From Candidatus Gastranaerophilales bacterium (GTDB taxonomy: Bacteria; Cyanobacteriota; Vampirovibrionia; Gastranaerophilales; Gastranaerophilaceae), in assembly GCA_003150395.1 (NCBI GenBank), contig QAMI01000039.1, positions 8,742 to 72,741 of the forward strand: DNA of 64,000 nt. The letters run 5' to 3'. The notes beneath the pieces are model-generated. The model was not told the origin of the DNA. It searched no databases and worked only from the letters and a program-made list of their open reading frames with translations. Made by a program: the position numbers and the translations under genes. Numbering within the stretch: position 1 is the stretch's first letter; each line of letters begins with the position of its first letter. Shown piece after piece: positions 8,914 through 18,063 of the stretch.

Positions 8914-9189
8914 ATGCAATACACAAATGAAAAATTTATACGTTTGAATAATGCGTTGGCGGAAGTTGTAAGAGCTATGCGTGTATCACGTACAGGTATG
9001 TCCGTTAACAAGTTTGGAGATAGCTATGGAATTGAAAAAAATAATATTCTTCGTATAGAAAATGCTAAAGTGTATTGCAAATTAATTACAATATGGCAAA
9101 TAGCAAATGCTTTTGGTTTAAAGTTTTCTGAATTTATTAAATATGTAGAAGATTTGCTTGGGGATGATTTTACGCTAATTGATGAGTAA
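8914..9189 (+). CDS. Small XRE-family regulator, paralogue of the gene at 20212
   Basis: 91 residues. The HTH part (SVNKFGDSYGIEKNNILRIE) is followed by IWQIANAFGLKFSEFIKYVE and DDFTLIDE. The C-terminal half is nearly the same as in the protein at 20212 (LWKLANAFGMNFSEFIKEVE, DFKLIED), so the two are paralogues. Cytoplasmic DNA-binding protein by family knowledge. It has a TATAAT box at 8890-8895 with a palindrome over the -35 position but no clear Shine-Dalgarno sequence, so the leader would be short. An XRE remnant follows at once. Confidence 0.82.
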   Translation: MQYTNEKFIRLNNALAEVVRAMRVSRTGMSVNKFGDSYGIEKNNILRIENAKVYCKLITIWQIANAFGLKFSEFIKYVEDLLGDDFTLIDE

Positions 9190-9311
9190 TAAAAATTGGT
9201 GTTATAGAACGATGTGAACGCAAAATCAGTAACATTGCAATTATTAAACTTTTCGAGACTCTTAAAGTTCAACCATCAGAATTTTATTCTTTTACTCAAA
9301 CATATGATTGA
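9186..9311 (+). pseudogene. C-terminal remnant of another XRE regulator
   Basis: A frame open from 9186 to TGA at 9309-9311 but lacking any start codon translates from 9195 to IGVIERCERKISNIAIIKLF and then ETLKVQPSEFYSF. This is the recognition-helix-to-C-terminus part of a typical XRE domain. The N-terminal half is missing, and the intact XRE gene at 8914 ends just inside it in another frame. An intrinsic terminator follows at 9320. It looks like an old third XRE gene truncated by deletion. Confidence 0.65.
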
Positions 9312-9319
9312 CAGTAATT

Positions 9320-9354
9320 AAAACTCTGATTTAGCATTTTAAATCAGAGTTTTT
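9320..9354 (+). terminator. Intrinsic terminator
   Basis: Arms AAAACTCTGATTT and AATCAGAGTTTT around an AT-rich loop, ending in a T-run. It ends the XRE cluster, including the remnant, before tRNA-Asn on the other strand. Confidence 0.8.
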
Positions 9355-9371
9355 GTGTTCGCAATAAAAAA

Positions 9372-9443
9372 CTCCCCAGGTTGGACTCGAACCAACAACC
9401 TACCGGTTAACAGCCGGTTGCTCCGCCATTGAGCTACTGAGGA
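9372..9443 (-). tRNA. tRNA-Asn (anticodon GTT)
   Basis: Reverse-strand cloverleaf: acceptor TCCTCAG with CTGGGGA, D-arm GCTC-AATGGCG-GAGC, anticodon arm ACCGG-CTGTTAA-CCGGT with GTT, T-arm GTTGG-TTCGAGT-CCAAC, discriminator G. CCA is not encoded. Confidence 0.96.
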
Positions 9444-9637
9444 TTATTTCTGTCTAGTTATTTAGTTTTGTAATCTCAACTTCTCTCTTTCGATTACTTT
9501 TTTAGTATAAAATAAAAAAAATATATTGTAAAGTACTTTTTTGAAAAATTTTTTATATTTTTTTGCGGGTATGGTTTTCTTTTTTAATATGTGTTATAAT
9601 AACATTGATATAATTTGTGTAGAAATGGAGGGATATT

Positions 9638-10375
9638 ATGTCAAATCCTGTTTTAAATGATAGATTTTTGGAAAATGAAAGGGTGCTTGATGGGGCAACA
9701 ATGACCATTAGCGGCGCTATTAATAAGACTTTAATTCTGCTTTTATGTCTTTTAGCTTCAGCTGTTTATACTTTTTCGGTTGTTGCTTCCGGATTTGTTG
9801 ATAAAGCTCAGATGCTGACTATTGGGGGCGCTGTTGTTGGTTTTATTCTCGCAATGGTAATTATTTTCAGCAGAAAAGTTGAGTGGTTTAAATTTTTAAC
9901 ACCAGCTTATGCTATTGCAGAAGGATTTTTTGTTGGCGGCATTTCGGCATTTTTTGAAGCTTCTTGGAGCGGAATTGTTGCTCAGGCTGTCATGGGTACT
10001 TTGGTTACAATTTTTATGATGTTAGGGTTATATAAAGCAGGTATTATAAGGGCGACTGAAAAATTTCGCTCTGTTGTAATTCTTGCAACAGCGTCGATTG
10101 CTGTAATTTACTTAATTCAATTTATCGCATCATTTTTTGGCCGTTCAATTCCTGAAATTTTTACTGCAAGCGGAATCGGTATAGGGTTTAGCATTCTCGT
10201 TGTTGGCGTTGCGGCGCTAAACCTGATTATAGATTTTGATTTTATTGAACGCGGTGCAATGTCTATGTTTGAAAGAGAGTATGAATGGTATGGAGCTTTC
10301 GGGCTTATGGTCACAATTGTTTGGCTGTATATTGAAATGCTTCGTTTGATTGCTAAGCTTAATTCAAGAAATTAA
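9638..10375 (+). CDS. Bax inhibitor-1 / YccA-family membrane protein
   Basis: 245 residues with about seven membrane helices; the start NPVLNDRFLENERVLDGATM and the closing segment FDFIERGAMSMFEREYEWYG followed by a last helix are typical of the bacterial Bax1-I (YbhL/YccA/YetJ-like) family. Members act as pH-sensitive ion channels or interact with the FtsH protease at the inner membrane; which applies here is unknown. The two acidic residues of the C-terminal half typical for the family (DFDFIE) are present. GGAGGG lies before the ATG. It stands alone, closed by a strong bidirectional terminator. Confidence 0.92.
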   Translation: MSNPVLNDRFLENERVLDGATMTISGAINKTLILLLCLLASAVYTFSVVASGFVDKAQMLTIGGAVVGFILAMVIIFSRKVEWFKFLTPAYAIAEGFFVGGISAFFEASWSGIVAQAVMGTLVTIFMMLGLYKAGIIRATEKFRSVVILATASIAVIYLIQFIASFFGRSIPEIFTASGIGIGFSILVVGVAALNLIIDFDFIERGAMSMFEREYEWYGAFGLMVTIVWLYIEMLRLIAKLNSRN

Positions 10376-10390
10376 AATATTTTAAGAAAT

Positions 10391-10433
10391 AAAGTAACGG
10401 CGCCGATACAAAATGTTTCGGCGCCGTTACTTT
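10391..10433. terminator. Bidirectional intrinsic terminator
   Basis: A perfect 16-bp stem (AAAGTAACGGCGCCGA and its complement) with an 11-base loop between the convergent Bax-inhibitor gene and mtaB. It overlaps the last codons of mtaB (end at 10427). Confidence 0.92.
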
Positions 10434-11725
10434 ACTAATTCTCCAAAAATTTTTCCGTTTTCATATTTTTTTATTCTGACTTTTGCTAATGTGTTAAAAA
10501 GTTTTTCATCTTTTGAATCTGTTATAACGTTAAGATAATTTCTTGTCATGCCTTTTAAAAGCCCTGTTTTTTTATCAGGTCTTTTTTCAATTAAAATTTC
10601 ATGCTCGCAATTTATATTATTTTTTATAAATTCTTCCAGTTTTTTTGCTGAAATTTTTTTAACGATTTCAGCGCGCATTTCTTTTGTCTTTTCATCAACT
10701 TGTTTGGGAGATTTTGCCCCGACGGTTCCTGCTCTGAGCGAGTATGGAAAGGTGTGAATCTGGGTTAATCCCGACTTCTCAAGATTTTGCCGCGTAATAT
10801 CAAAATCCTCATCGGTTTCTCCTGCAAAACCTGTGATAATATCGCTTCCAAGAAAAGGCTTATCAAAAATTTCATTGATTTTTTCAATTTGCTCAAGATA
10901 ATCCTCAACCTTGTAAAATCTGTTCATTGAACGAAGAGTTTTATTGCATGCCGATTGCAATGAAAGATGAAAATGCGGGCAGAATTTTTCAGATTTTTGT
11001 AAAAACTCCAGCATTTTCTCAGTTATTTCAAGCGGATTGAGTGAACCAAGCCGAATACGTTCAATTGACGTTTTTTCTTCAACTTCTTTTAAAAGGTCAA
11101 GAAGTTCTTTCCCGTTTTCTTTACCCCACTGGCCTATGTGAATTCCAGTGAAAACAACTTCTTTAAAACCATGTTTTGAAAAATTATTTATTTGTTCAAG
11201 CACAAAATTTGTATTTGCGCTTCTGCTTTTACCCCGTGCAAAAGGAATAATACAGTAAGAACATCTGTTGTCGCAGCCGTCTTGAATTTTTAGGCTTGCC
11301 CTGGTTTTAGCGGTATCTGTTAGAACAATTTTACTAAATTCCGAAAGGTGCATAATATCACAACAGGCAATTCTTCCATTTTTTGCTAAAATGTCAGTCA
11401 AAATTTCTGTCATTTTCAGTTTTTCATCATTGCCGACAACGTAATCAATGAACTCATTTTCCAAAAGCTTTTCTTTTTCAACCTGGGCAATGCAGCCCGT
11501 CAAAACCGTTAGAATAGATGGATTTTTATGTTTTGCATTGCGAATAAGATAAAATGCTTCATTGTCACTTTTATGCGTAACAGTGCAGGAATTTAATATA
11601 TAAAGTTCGGCCTCTGAAAGGTCTTTAACTTCTACAAATCCGTTTTTTAATAAATTTTCTTTAATAATTGAGCTTTCAAATTGGTTTGATTTGCAGCCCA
11701 TTGTGTGAATATAAAACTTTTTCAT
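10427..11725 (-). CDS. mtaB: tRNA t6A37 methylthiotransferase MtaB
   Basis: Radical SAM enzyme that adds a methylthio group to t6A at position 37 of ANN-decoding tRNAs. 432 residues in the normal order: N-terminal UPF0004 domain with three cluster cysteines (TMGCKSNQFES, LNSCTVTHKS, LTGCIAQVEK), radical SAM core with DGCDNRCSYCIIPFARG (CxxxCxxC) and a C-terminal TRAM domain ending KYENGKIFGEL. GCKSNQFES rather than GCQMN-type text favours MtaB over MiaB. It is a single gene, divergent from the hypothetical at 11853, with its stop inside a terminator stem. Confidence 0.95.
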   Translation of the reverse strand: MKKFYIHTMGCKSNQFESSIIKENLLKNGFVEVKDLSEAELYILNSCTVTHKSDNEAFYLIRNAKHKNPSILTVLTGCIAQVEKEKLLENEFIDYVVGNDEKLKMTEILTDILAKNGRIACCDIMHLSEFSKIVLTDTAKTRASLKIQDGCDNRCSYCIIPFARGKSRSANTNFVLEQINNFSKHGFKEVVFTGIHIGQWGKENGKELLDLLKEVEEKTSIERIRLGSLNPLEITEKMLEFLQKSEKFCPHFHLSLQSACNKTLRSMNRFYKVEDYLEQIEKINEIFDKPFLGSDIITGFAGETDEDFDITRQNLEKSGLTQIHTFPYSLRAGTVGAKSPKQVDEKTKEMRAEIVKKISAKKLEEFIKNNINCEHEILIEKRPDKKTGLLKGMTRNYLNVITDSKDEKLFNTLAKVRIKKYENGKIFGELVK

Positions 11726-11796
11726 TATTTCATCTTATTTTAAAACATTTATTATGTAAATATTAATTAACAAATGTTACGTTTATAGCAAAATAT

Positions 11797-11825
11797 CTTA
11801 CATTTTGTTTTTAAACTTGTATAAT
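11797..11825 (+). promoter_or_regulatory. Sigma-70-type promoter for the gene at 11853
   Basis: CTTACA (four of six matches to TTGACA) and a perfect TATAAT at 11820-11825 are separated by 17 bases. Transcription would start near 11832, which rules out the in-frame upstream start at 11805 and supports ATG at 11853. Confidence 0.55.
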
Positions 11826-11852
11826 GATTTTGTAAAGTGGAAAGGTGTGCGT

Positions 11853-12815
11853 ATGAACATTAAATCTGTTGATAATCAGAATTTCCAATCCCGAAATGAT
11901 AAAAGTCTTGCAACTTATAACCCCAGGCGTGACAGAAGGCATAATATTGATTCTATTATTGCATTAGACGACAATTCAGTTAGGAAATTAGCCTATTTAA
12001 AAACTATTGACAGAGTTGAAGATGATAAACACCGTAAAATTACAAAAGGACTTTTTGCTTCAATTCCGTTTGTTGCAGGTTTGGCAACAGCAATTTTGCA
12101 GCCTGCTCAAAGCAAATTTTTGTCTAAAAATCTAAGCGGAGTTTCTGCTCGTCTTCTAAACGGAGCTAAGTCTTCTGCAATATGGGGTGCCTTGCTTGGC
12201 ACAGGTTTTGGAATTTATGCTGTTAAAGACAAACTTGAAGAAAAATTCTCCTCTTTTGATAAATTCTCTTATCAAAATCCATTTTTGACATTTGCCGGAT
12301 GTGTTGGTGCTTTTAGCGGAGCGTTAGCTTTGGGTGGAAAATATATTCCACAATTATCTAAAAATATTGCAAAACATATTAATCCTGCCTCAATTACAAA
12401 ATTTGAAAATGGTGTATTAAAATCTGCAAAGAAATTCAATGATCTAAGTTTTGTTAAAACAATTCAAAAACAAGCACATAATTTAAAAACAAGTAAACTT
12501 TTAGCGCCGTTTGCAGATGTGGTTAAATCTGCATTAGACTGGGCGCCTTCAATTCTATTGGCCGGAGCGGGACTGCATGCTTTTAATCATTCGCAGGTTC
12601 GAAATGATGAATTAATAAAAAATTACAGCGAAATGAAGGATTATCAGATGAAGCTTGCAAGGGCAAGAATCAGAGAATTATCTCTTCAGAATGACTTCTT
12701 GCTGCAGGATGCACAAAACCGCGAAGATTTAAAACTTCTAAAAACTCCGATGGCTGATCTTCCGCAAGAAGTTATTGAAAAAGTTGAAACAGTCAAAGAA
12801 AATCAGGCAGTTTAA
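11853..12815 (+). CDS. Hypothetical membrane-associated protein with N-terminal NFQSR signature
   Basis: 320 residues, no known domain. MNIKSVDNQNFQSRNDK is a polar start like that of other hypotheticals here. After a charged stretch come hydrophobic segments GLFASIPFVAGLATAI, AIWGALLGTGFGIYAV, FLTFAGCVGAFSGALALGG and SILLAGAGLHAF, Gly/Ala-rich and spaced by amphipathic helices, so it likely sits in or on a membrane. The C-terminus is helical and charged. There is no cleavable signal peptide. GGAAAGGTG lies before the ATG. Function unknown. Confidence 0.72.
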   Translation: MNIKSVDNQNFQSRNDKSLATYNPRRDRRHNIDSIIALDDNSVRKLAYLKTIDRVEDDKHRKITKGLFASIPFVAGLATAILQPAQSKFLSKNLSGVSARLLNGAKSSAIWGALLGTGFGIYAVKDKLEEKFSSFDKFSYQNPFLTFAGCVGAFSGALALGGKYIPQLSKNIAKHINPASITKFENGVLKSAKKFNDLSFVKTIQKQAHNLKTSKLLAPFADVVKSALDWAPSILLAGAGLHAFNHSQVRNDELIKNYSEMKDYQMKLARARIRELSLQNDFLLQDAQNREDLKLLKTPMADLPQEVIEKVETVKENQAV

Positions 12816-12855
12816 GATTAATTTAATCTTGTATAATTTTTAAAGGTTTTGATTT

Positions 12856-12907
12856 GTCAAAGACTTACCATCACAGAGCTAATTGCGAGTGATCGTAAGT
12901 CTTTGAC
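12856..12907. repeat. 52-bp near-perfect palindrome
   Basis: Arms GTCAAAGACTTAC-c-ATCAC and GTGAT-c-GTAAGTCTTTGAC pair over 18 bases with one C-C mismatch around a 14-base loop. No T-run follows, so it is not an ordinary terminator. It could be an RNA structure at the 3' end of the gene at 11853 or a small palindromic mobile repeat. Confidence 0.7.
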
Positions 12908-13060
12908 TATTTCTAGCTGTTTATCAATTTCTTGAAATTATTTATTATTAACGGAAACTTGCAATTAATAAATAAGCTTGCATTTTGGATAATAAAAGTT
13001 TAATAGCACTCTATCTAATGGCTATAAATTTATAGTATTTTAAAGCTATAAACACCAATT

Positions 13061-13092
13061 AAAAAAGGCGGAATTTTAAATTCCGCCTTTTT
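13061..13092. terminator. Bidirectional intrinsic terminator
   Basis: AAAAAAGGCGGAATTT and its complement form a stem with A- and T-runs on both sides, between the gene at 11853 and nifJ, which converge. Confidence 0.9.
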
Positions 13093-13118
13093 AATGACCT
13101 TTGAAGCAATAAATCTTA

Positions 13119-16100
13119 CTACTTCATCAACTCCCCAACAGCTTTGTAAACTGCCATACGTTTCGCAGCATCTTCTTCTGCTTGAGCGTATAAGCTTTCA
13201 GCTGCTTCAGGGTTTGTTTTAAGCAATGACTTGTAACGGCCTTCGCTTCTGATGAAGTCTTGGTAGCTTCCTTTCGGATCTTTTGCATCCCAGCTGAACG
13301 GTGCTTCCGGGTTGGCCGGATTGTATCTGTAAAGCGGGAAGTAACCTGCTTCAACAGCACGTTTTTGTTCTGTCTGGGTTTTGCTCATGTCGATACCGTG
13401 TGCAATACAAGGTGCATAAGCAAATATGATTGAAGGTCCTTTGTAGGCTTCAGCTTCTTTGAATGCTTTTAGAGTTTGTGCTCTGTCAGCACCCAATGCA
13501 ACTGATGCTACATATACATAACCATAAGACATGCTCATCAAGCCCATGTTTTTCTTGTAAGTTCTCTTACCGCCAGTAGCGAATTTAGCAACTGCACCGG
13601 TCGGAGTTGATTTAGATGCCTGACCGCCGGTATTTGAGTAAACTTCGGTATCAAGAACAAGGATGTTAACATCTTTATCCTGAGCCAAAACATGGTCAAT
13701 ACCGCCGTAGCCGATATCGTTTGCCCATCCGTCGCCGCCGATAATCCAAACTGATTTATCTGTAAAGTAATCTTGAAGTTCTCTTACTTTTGCTAAGTCC
13801 GGGCAATCAACGTCTGCATATTTTGCAAGAACTTTCTTTGCATTTTCCTGAGCAGCAACTGCTTCTTCTGTTTTTGAATTTTCCCAGTGAGCAAGAGCAC
13901 CTTCAAGAGCTTCTTTCAAATCAGCAGGAGTTTTTTCGTTAGCTAAAACTCTTTCAGTATAAGATTTCAAAGTTGTTCTGTTAGAATCAACCGCGAGTCT
14001 CATACCAAAACCGAATTCAGCGTTGTCTTCAAATAATGAGTTAGCCCAAGCCGGACCTCTTCCGTCTTTGTTTGTAGTGTATGGAATTGTCGGGAAGGTT
14101 CCGGAGTAAATTGAAGAGCAGCCTGTTGCGTTTGCTACTATAACGTTTTCACCGAACAATTGAGAAACCAATTTAACATAAGGTGTTTCACCGCAGCCTG
14201 CACAAGCGCCTGAGAATTCAAATAACGGTTTTCTGAGCATTGCGCCTTTAATTGTGTTGGTGTTGTTTTTACCCATAACATTGTCAGGCAGTGCGTCAAA
14301 GAATTCTTCGTTAACCATTTCGCAAGCTTCTTCTTCTTTTTCGATTGAAGACCAGGTTAAAGCGGCTTTTTCAGGATTTTTGTTCATCGGGCACTGGTCT
14401 ACGCAAACTCCGCAGCCTGTACAATCTTTGCAGTAAACCTGAACTTTGAATTTTTCTCCATGGTCGTTCGGTTTTGCATCAATTGTGTTGAAAGATGCAG
14501 GAGCATTTTTCAAATCATCAGCTTCAATCAATTTTGTTCTGATTGCAGCATGAGGACAAGCTGAGGCACAAATTCCGCACTGAATACAGTTTTCAGGATT
14601 CCAGTGAGGAACTCGGGGAGCAATACCGCGTTTTTCAAGGCAGGCAGTTCCTGTCGGAATAACGCCGTCAACGCTCATTGCTGAAACCGGAATGTCATCG
14701 CCTTTTTGTTTCATTGAAGGTTCAATGATTTTTTTCGCAAATTCAGATGCGTCATCCGGGATTAATTTCGCATCTTCTGCTGCGCAAACTCCTTCTAAGG
14801 AAGCTGGAATAACAACTTCTTCAGTAGCGTTAACTGCAGCATCAATTAATGCAAGGTTCATGTTAACAACATCATCGCCTTTTTTCTTGAAGGTTTTCTT
14901 GGTCATTTCTCTCATACCTTCAAGAGCTTGTTCAAACGGAATAATGCCTGAAACTTTGAAGTAAGCAACCATCATAACAGTGTTTGCACCTTTGCCGCGT
15001 AAGCCTGGCTGCTGTTCAATAAGAGCTTCGGCGTTAACATTATAGAATTTGATTTTCTTGTCAATAATAGTTTTCTGCATATCTCTTGTTAAGTGAGAGA
15101 AAGCTTCTTCTTTTGACCATGGGCTGTTAAGAAGGAATGTTCCGCCTTCTTTGATACCTTTAAGCATATCGTATCTGCCGATGTATGCATGAGCAGAGCA
15201 AGATACGAAATCAGGTGCTGTTATAAGGTATGTAGATTTAATCGGTTTGTCGCCGAATCTCAAGTGAGAAACAGTTACACCGAAAGACTTTTTAGAGTCA
15301 TAAGCAAAGTATGCCTGAGCATCTTTGTTAGTATATTGACCGATAATTTTGATTGAGTTTTTGTTAGCACCTACAGTACCGTCTGAGCCCAAGCCCCAGA
15401 ACATACAATTTGTAGTTCCTTCCGGTTCAGTAACGATATGTTCTTCAACTTTCAAAGATTTGTGAGTTACATCGTCTTCAATACCAACAGTGAAGCCATG
15501 GAAACCGTTGGTTTCAGCATGTTTGTAAACTGCGTATACCATTGACGGTGTAAATTCTTTTGATGCCAAACCATAACGTCCGCCAATAATTCTAATGTCT
15601 TTGCCTTCAAGTGCTGCAACAACATCCAAGTAAAGCGGTTCGCCGATAGAGCCTGGTTCTTTTGTTCTGTCGAGAACTGTAATACGTTTAACTGAAGCAG
15701 GAATAGCGGCTTTAAATCTTTCAACGTCAAATGGTCTGTATAATCTTACTTTAACTAAACCGTATTTAGTACCGCGTTTAGCATTCAGGTATTCGATAGT
15801 TTCTTCAATAGTTTCACAGCCTGAGCCCATTGCTACGATGATATCGGTTGCATCAGGAGCACCGACATAATCAAACGGATGATATTGTCTTCCGGTAACT
15901 TTTGCAACTTTATCCATATATTCTTGAACAATATCGGGAACAGCATCATAGTATTTATTAACTGTTTCACGGCCCTGGAAGTAAACATCGGTATTTTGAG
16001 CACCAACTTTGCAAACAGGAGCTTCCGGTCTTAAGGCTCTTTGTCTGAATTCTTCAATATATTTAGGTTCAACAAGTTTTGCAATATCTTCATAAGAAAT

Positions 16101-16655
16101 TTCTTCGATTTTGTGAACTTCGTGAGATGTTCTGAAACCGTCGAAGAACTGCAAGAACGGAACTTTTGATTTGTATGTTGCAAGGTGAGCAACTAAAGCT
16201 AAATCCATTTCTTCCTGAACTGAATTTGCTGCTAACATTGCATAACCTGTGTTACGGCAGCCCATAACGTCTGAGTGGTCGCCGAAAATTGCCAATGATT
16301 GTGCTGCTATTGCACGTGCTGCAACGTGAATTACGTGCGGAAGCATTTCACCAGCCATTTTGTGCATTACAGGGATCATCAACAGCAAACCTTGTGAAGC
16401 GGTATAGGTTGATGTTAAAGAACCTGCAGCCAGAGAGCCATGAACAGCGCCTGCTGCACCGGCTTCAGATTGCATTTCTGCGACACGAACTTCTTCGCCC
16501 CAGATGTTTTTTTTGTGTTGAGATGCCCATTCATCAATCCATTCTCCCATTGTAGAAGAAGGTGTGATAGGGTAAATTGCGGAAACTTCGCTCATTGCAT
16601 AAGCAACATGCGCTGCGGCGTAATTGCCGTCAACTGTTATCGTTTTTCCTGGCAT
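13119..16655 (-). CDS. nifJ: Pyruvate:ferredoxin (flavodoxin) oxidoreductase, single chain
   Basis: Oxidatively decarboxylates pyruvate to acetyl-CoA and CO2, passing electrons to ferredoxin or flavodoxin: the key step of anaerobic fermentation. 1178 residues, full length for homodimeric PFOR. Order: TPP pyrimidine domain (MSEVSAIYPITPSSTMGEWI), CoA-binding and gamma domains, a two-cluster ferredoxin domain (Cys690, 693, 696, 700 in CIQCGICASACP; Cys742, 745, 748, 751, 755 in CKDCTGCGVCVDQC) and the TPP-binding domain GDGWANDIGYGG with NTGGQASKSTPTGA. The region around FSGACAGCGETPY supplies proximal-cluster cysteines. TAAGGAGG precedes the ATG. It stands alone behind a bidirectional terminator. 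Confidence 0.98.
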   Translation of the reverse strand: MPGKTITVDGNYAAAHVAYAMSEVSAIYPITPSSTMGEWIDEWASQHKKNIWGEEVRVAEMQSEAGAAGAVHGSLAAGSLTSTYTASQGLLLMIPVMHKMAGEMLPHVIHVAARAIAAQSLAIFGDHSDVMGCRNTGYAMLAANSVQEEMDLALVAHLATYKSKVPFLQFFDGFRTSHEVHKIEEISYEDIAKLVEPKYIEEFRQRALRPEAPVCKVGAQNTDVYFQGRETVNKYYDAVPDIVQEYMDKVAKVTGRQYHPFDYVGAPDATDIIVAMGSGCETIEETIEYLNAKRGTKYGLVKVRLYRPFDVERFKAAIPASVKRITVLDRTKEPGSIGEPLYLDVVAALEGKDIRIIGGRYGLASKEFTPSMVYAVYKHAETNGFHGFTVGIEDDVTHKSLKVEEHIVTEPEGTTNCMFWGLGSDGTVGANKNSIKIIGQYTNKDAQAYFAYDSKKSFGVTVSHLRFGDKPIKSTYLITAPDFVSCSAHAYIGRYDMLKGIKEGGTFLLNSPWSKEEAFSHLTRDMQKTIIDKKIKFYNVNAEALIEQQPGLRGKGANTVMMVAYFKVSGIIPFEQALEGMREMTKKTFKKKGDDVVNMNLALIDAAVNATEEVVIPASLEGVCAAEDAKLIPDDASEFAKKIIEPSMKQKGDDIPVSAMSVDGVIPTGTACLEKRGIAPRVPHWNPENCIQCGICASACPHAAIRTKLIEADDLKNAPASFNTIDAKPNDHGEKFKVQVYCKDCTGCGVCVDQCPMNKNPEKAALTWSSIEKEEEACEMVNEEFFDALPDNVMGKNNTNTIKGAMLRKPLFEFSGACAGCGETPYVKLVSQLFGENVIVANATGCSSIYSGTFPTIPYTTNKDGRGPAWANSLFEDNAEFGFGMRLAVDSNRTTLKSYTERVLANEKTPADLKEALEGALAHWENSKTEEAVAAQENAKKVLAKYADVDCPDLAKVRELQDYFTDKSVWIIGGDGWANDIGYGGIDHVLAQDKDVNILVLDTEVYSNTGGQASKSTPTGAVAKFATGGKRTYKKNMGLMSMSYGYVYVASVALGADRAQTLKAFKEAEAYKGPSIIFAYAPCIAHGIDMSKTQTEQKRAVEAGYFPLYRYNPANPEAPFSWDAKDPKGSYQDFIRSEGRYKSLLKTNPEAAESLYAQAEEDAAKRMAVYKAVGELMK

Positions 16656-16860
16656 AATTAACTAACCTCCTTATTTTGATTTACTATTCTAATAATTAAA
16701 ATTAATTATACGCTCTTATAAAAATAATAATACAAACATGACTTTTTAACAAAAAAAACTTATTTGTAAAAATTTGTAAATAAATAGAAATATAAATTCA
16801 AAACAAGTTAAAATTTTAAATTCAGGACTTTTAGAAAAAGTGAAACTGGAAGGAGAAATC

Positions 16861-18063
16861 ATGAATTTATCAATTACCCCAAAATTTCAAACATTTCAAA
16901 GAGCAAAGCAGACAAACCAATCTAATCAAACTAACAGTACTGTTAGTTTACCAAAGTATTCACATACTTTGGTAAAAGATACTGTCTCCTTTGGAAATAC
17001 CCCAAGACAATTAGTTACGGTCGCTGAGCATCTTCAGGCTCAGATAGCTGCCGATTCCGGAAGGCTTTCCCGTATTGCAACAACTTATTTGGATGTTTTG
17101 GAATCCGTTGCTAGCGGGTTAAAAGAAAAAGGCTTTTTATTTGACAGAGCATACTGTGAACTCCATCCGGTAAAGTCACCTGAATCTTATACAAGTAAAG
17201 TTGTTCGCTCCGGACATTTCAAAGTTCCTGATACTATTAGAGCAACTTTATATTGTAATAATGCTTATGATTTGTCTGTGTTAAATGACGGACTTCTTCC
17301 TGAAATGCAAAAACGTGGTTATATACTTTCAACCACGGAAAGAAGCATAAAAGATTTGGTAAAAAGAGGCTATGTGCCTAACGCTGTTGAAGAGGCTGAT
17401 TTAAGCAAAGAAATAACTGTTCCGGATTTGGATATAAGATTGGAAAATGTTTCAGAACAGGTTACCAAACTTGATCCTCATTTGAGATACAGCATTAGCA
17501 AGCCGCAGAAATCAGGATATGAAGATATTCAAATGCGCTTCATCAGAGATTTTGACAAGAAGAAAAATCCTATACAACATGAATTAATTATACTATTTGG
17601 CCCGAATTATTCAAAAGCAAAACATGATGAATCTAAATATGTATATAATGCATTGAGAAAGTTTGATGAACTTTCAATGAAGTTTACGGATGATACAATT
17701 GGGTCGCACTCTCATAAAGCTAATCGATATATTGAACTTATAACTCAAATGTTCAGAGGCAAAATTTCTGAAAAGTTATTTTTAAATGCTAAGAATAAAG
17801 ATTTATATGATATTTCAGATGAAATTCCTATTCATTTTTCAGAAACTGATATAAATATGTTTAATAATTATTTTTCTGGGCTTCATGACCGTATGAGTTC
17901 TGTTTATGCTGAAGCTAAGAAAGCTGCAAGCAGTAGTGACAGTGCTAAAAAACAGCTTTCAAAAGACTTAAGGCATGACAGAAATTGCCTGAATGAAATT
18001 AAAGATATTTTGAGTAATACAATTGAGCATTTCAATTATCAGTCTGATTTAAAAAAGACTTAA
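16861..18063 (+). CDS. Hypothetical protein with possible RelA/SpoT-like nucleotidyltransferase fold
   Basis: 400 residues. ATG at 16861 is preceded by GGAAGGAGAAA, which makes the in-frame GTG at 16840 unlikely. The first 50 residues are Gln/Asn/Thr-rich (ITPKFQTFQRAKQTNQSNQT) and end with DTVSFGNTPR. The middle has a pattern that recalls RelA/SpoT synthetase domains: SKVVRSGHFKVPDTIRATLY for the KxxR...DxxgxR region, RYSISKPQKSGYEDIQMRFI for the GYxSIH strand and QHELIILFGPNY for the EIQIRT strand. The match is by eye; key residues are not all the same and activity is unproven. It overlaps rlmD, on the other strand, by four bases. Confidence 0.62.
   Translation: MNLSITPKFQTFQRAKQTNQSNQTNSTVSLPKYSHTLVKDTVSFGNTPRQLVTVAEHLQAQIAADSGRLSRIATTYLDVLESVASGLKEKGFLFDRAYCELHPVKSPESYTSKVVRSGHFKVPDTIRATLYCNNAYDLSVLNDGLLPEMQKRGYILSTTERSIKDLVKRGYVPNAVEEADLSKEITVPDLDIRLENVSEQVTKLDPHLRYSISKPQKSGYEDIQMRFIRDFDKKKNPIQHELIILFGPNYSKAKHDESKYVYNALRKFDELSMKFTDDTIGSHSHKANRYIELITQMFRGKISEKLFLNAKNKDLYDISDEIPIHFSETDINMFNNYFSGLHDRMSSVYAEAKKAASSSDSAKKQLSKDLRHDRNCLNEIKDILSNTIEHFNYQSDLKKT

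Larger units (their letters stand above)
12816..13118. other. Intergenic stretch with two large hairpins
   Basis: No gene is seen. The stretch contains the long palindrome at 12856-12907 and the bidirectional terminator at 13061-13092. The sequence between them is AT-rich without open frames of note. Confidence 0.6.
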
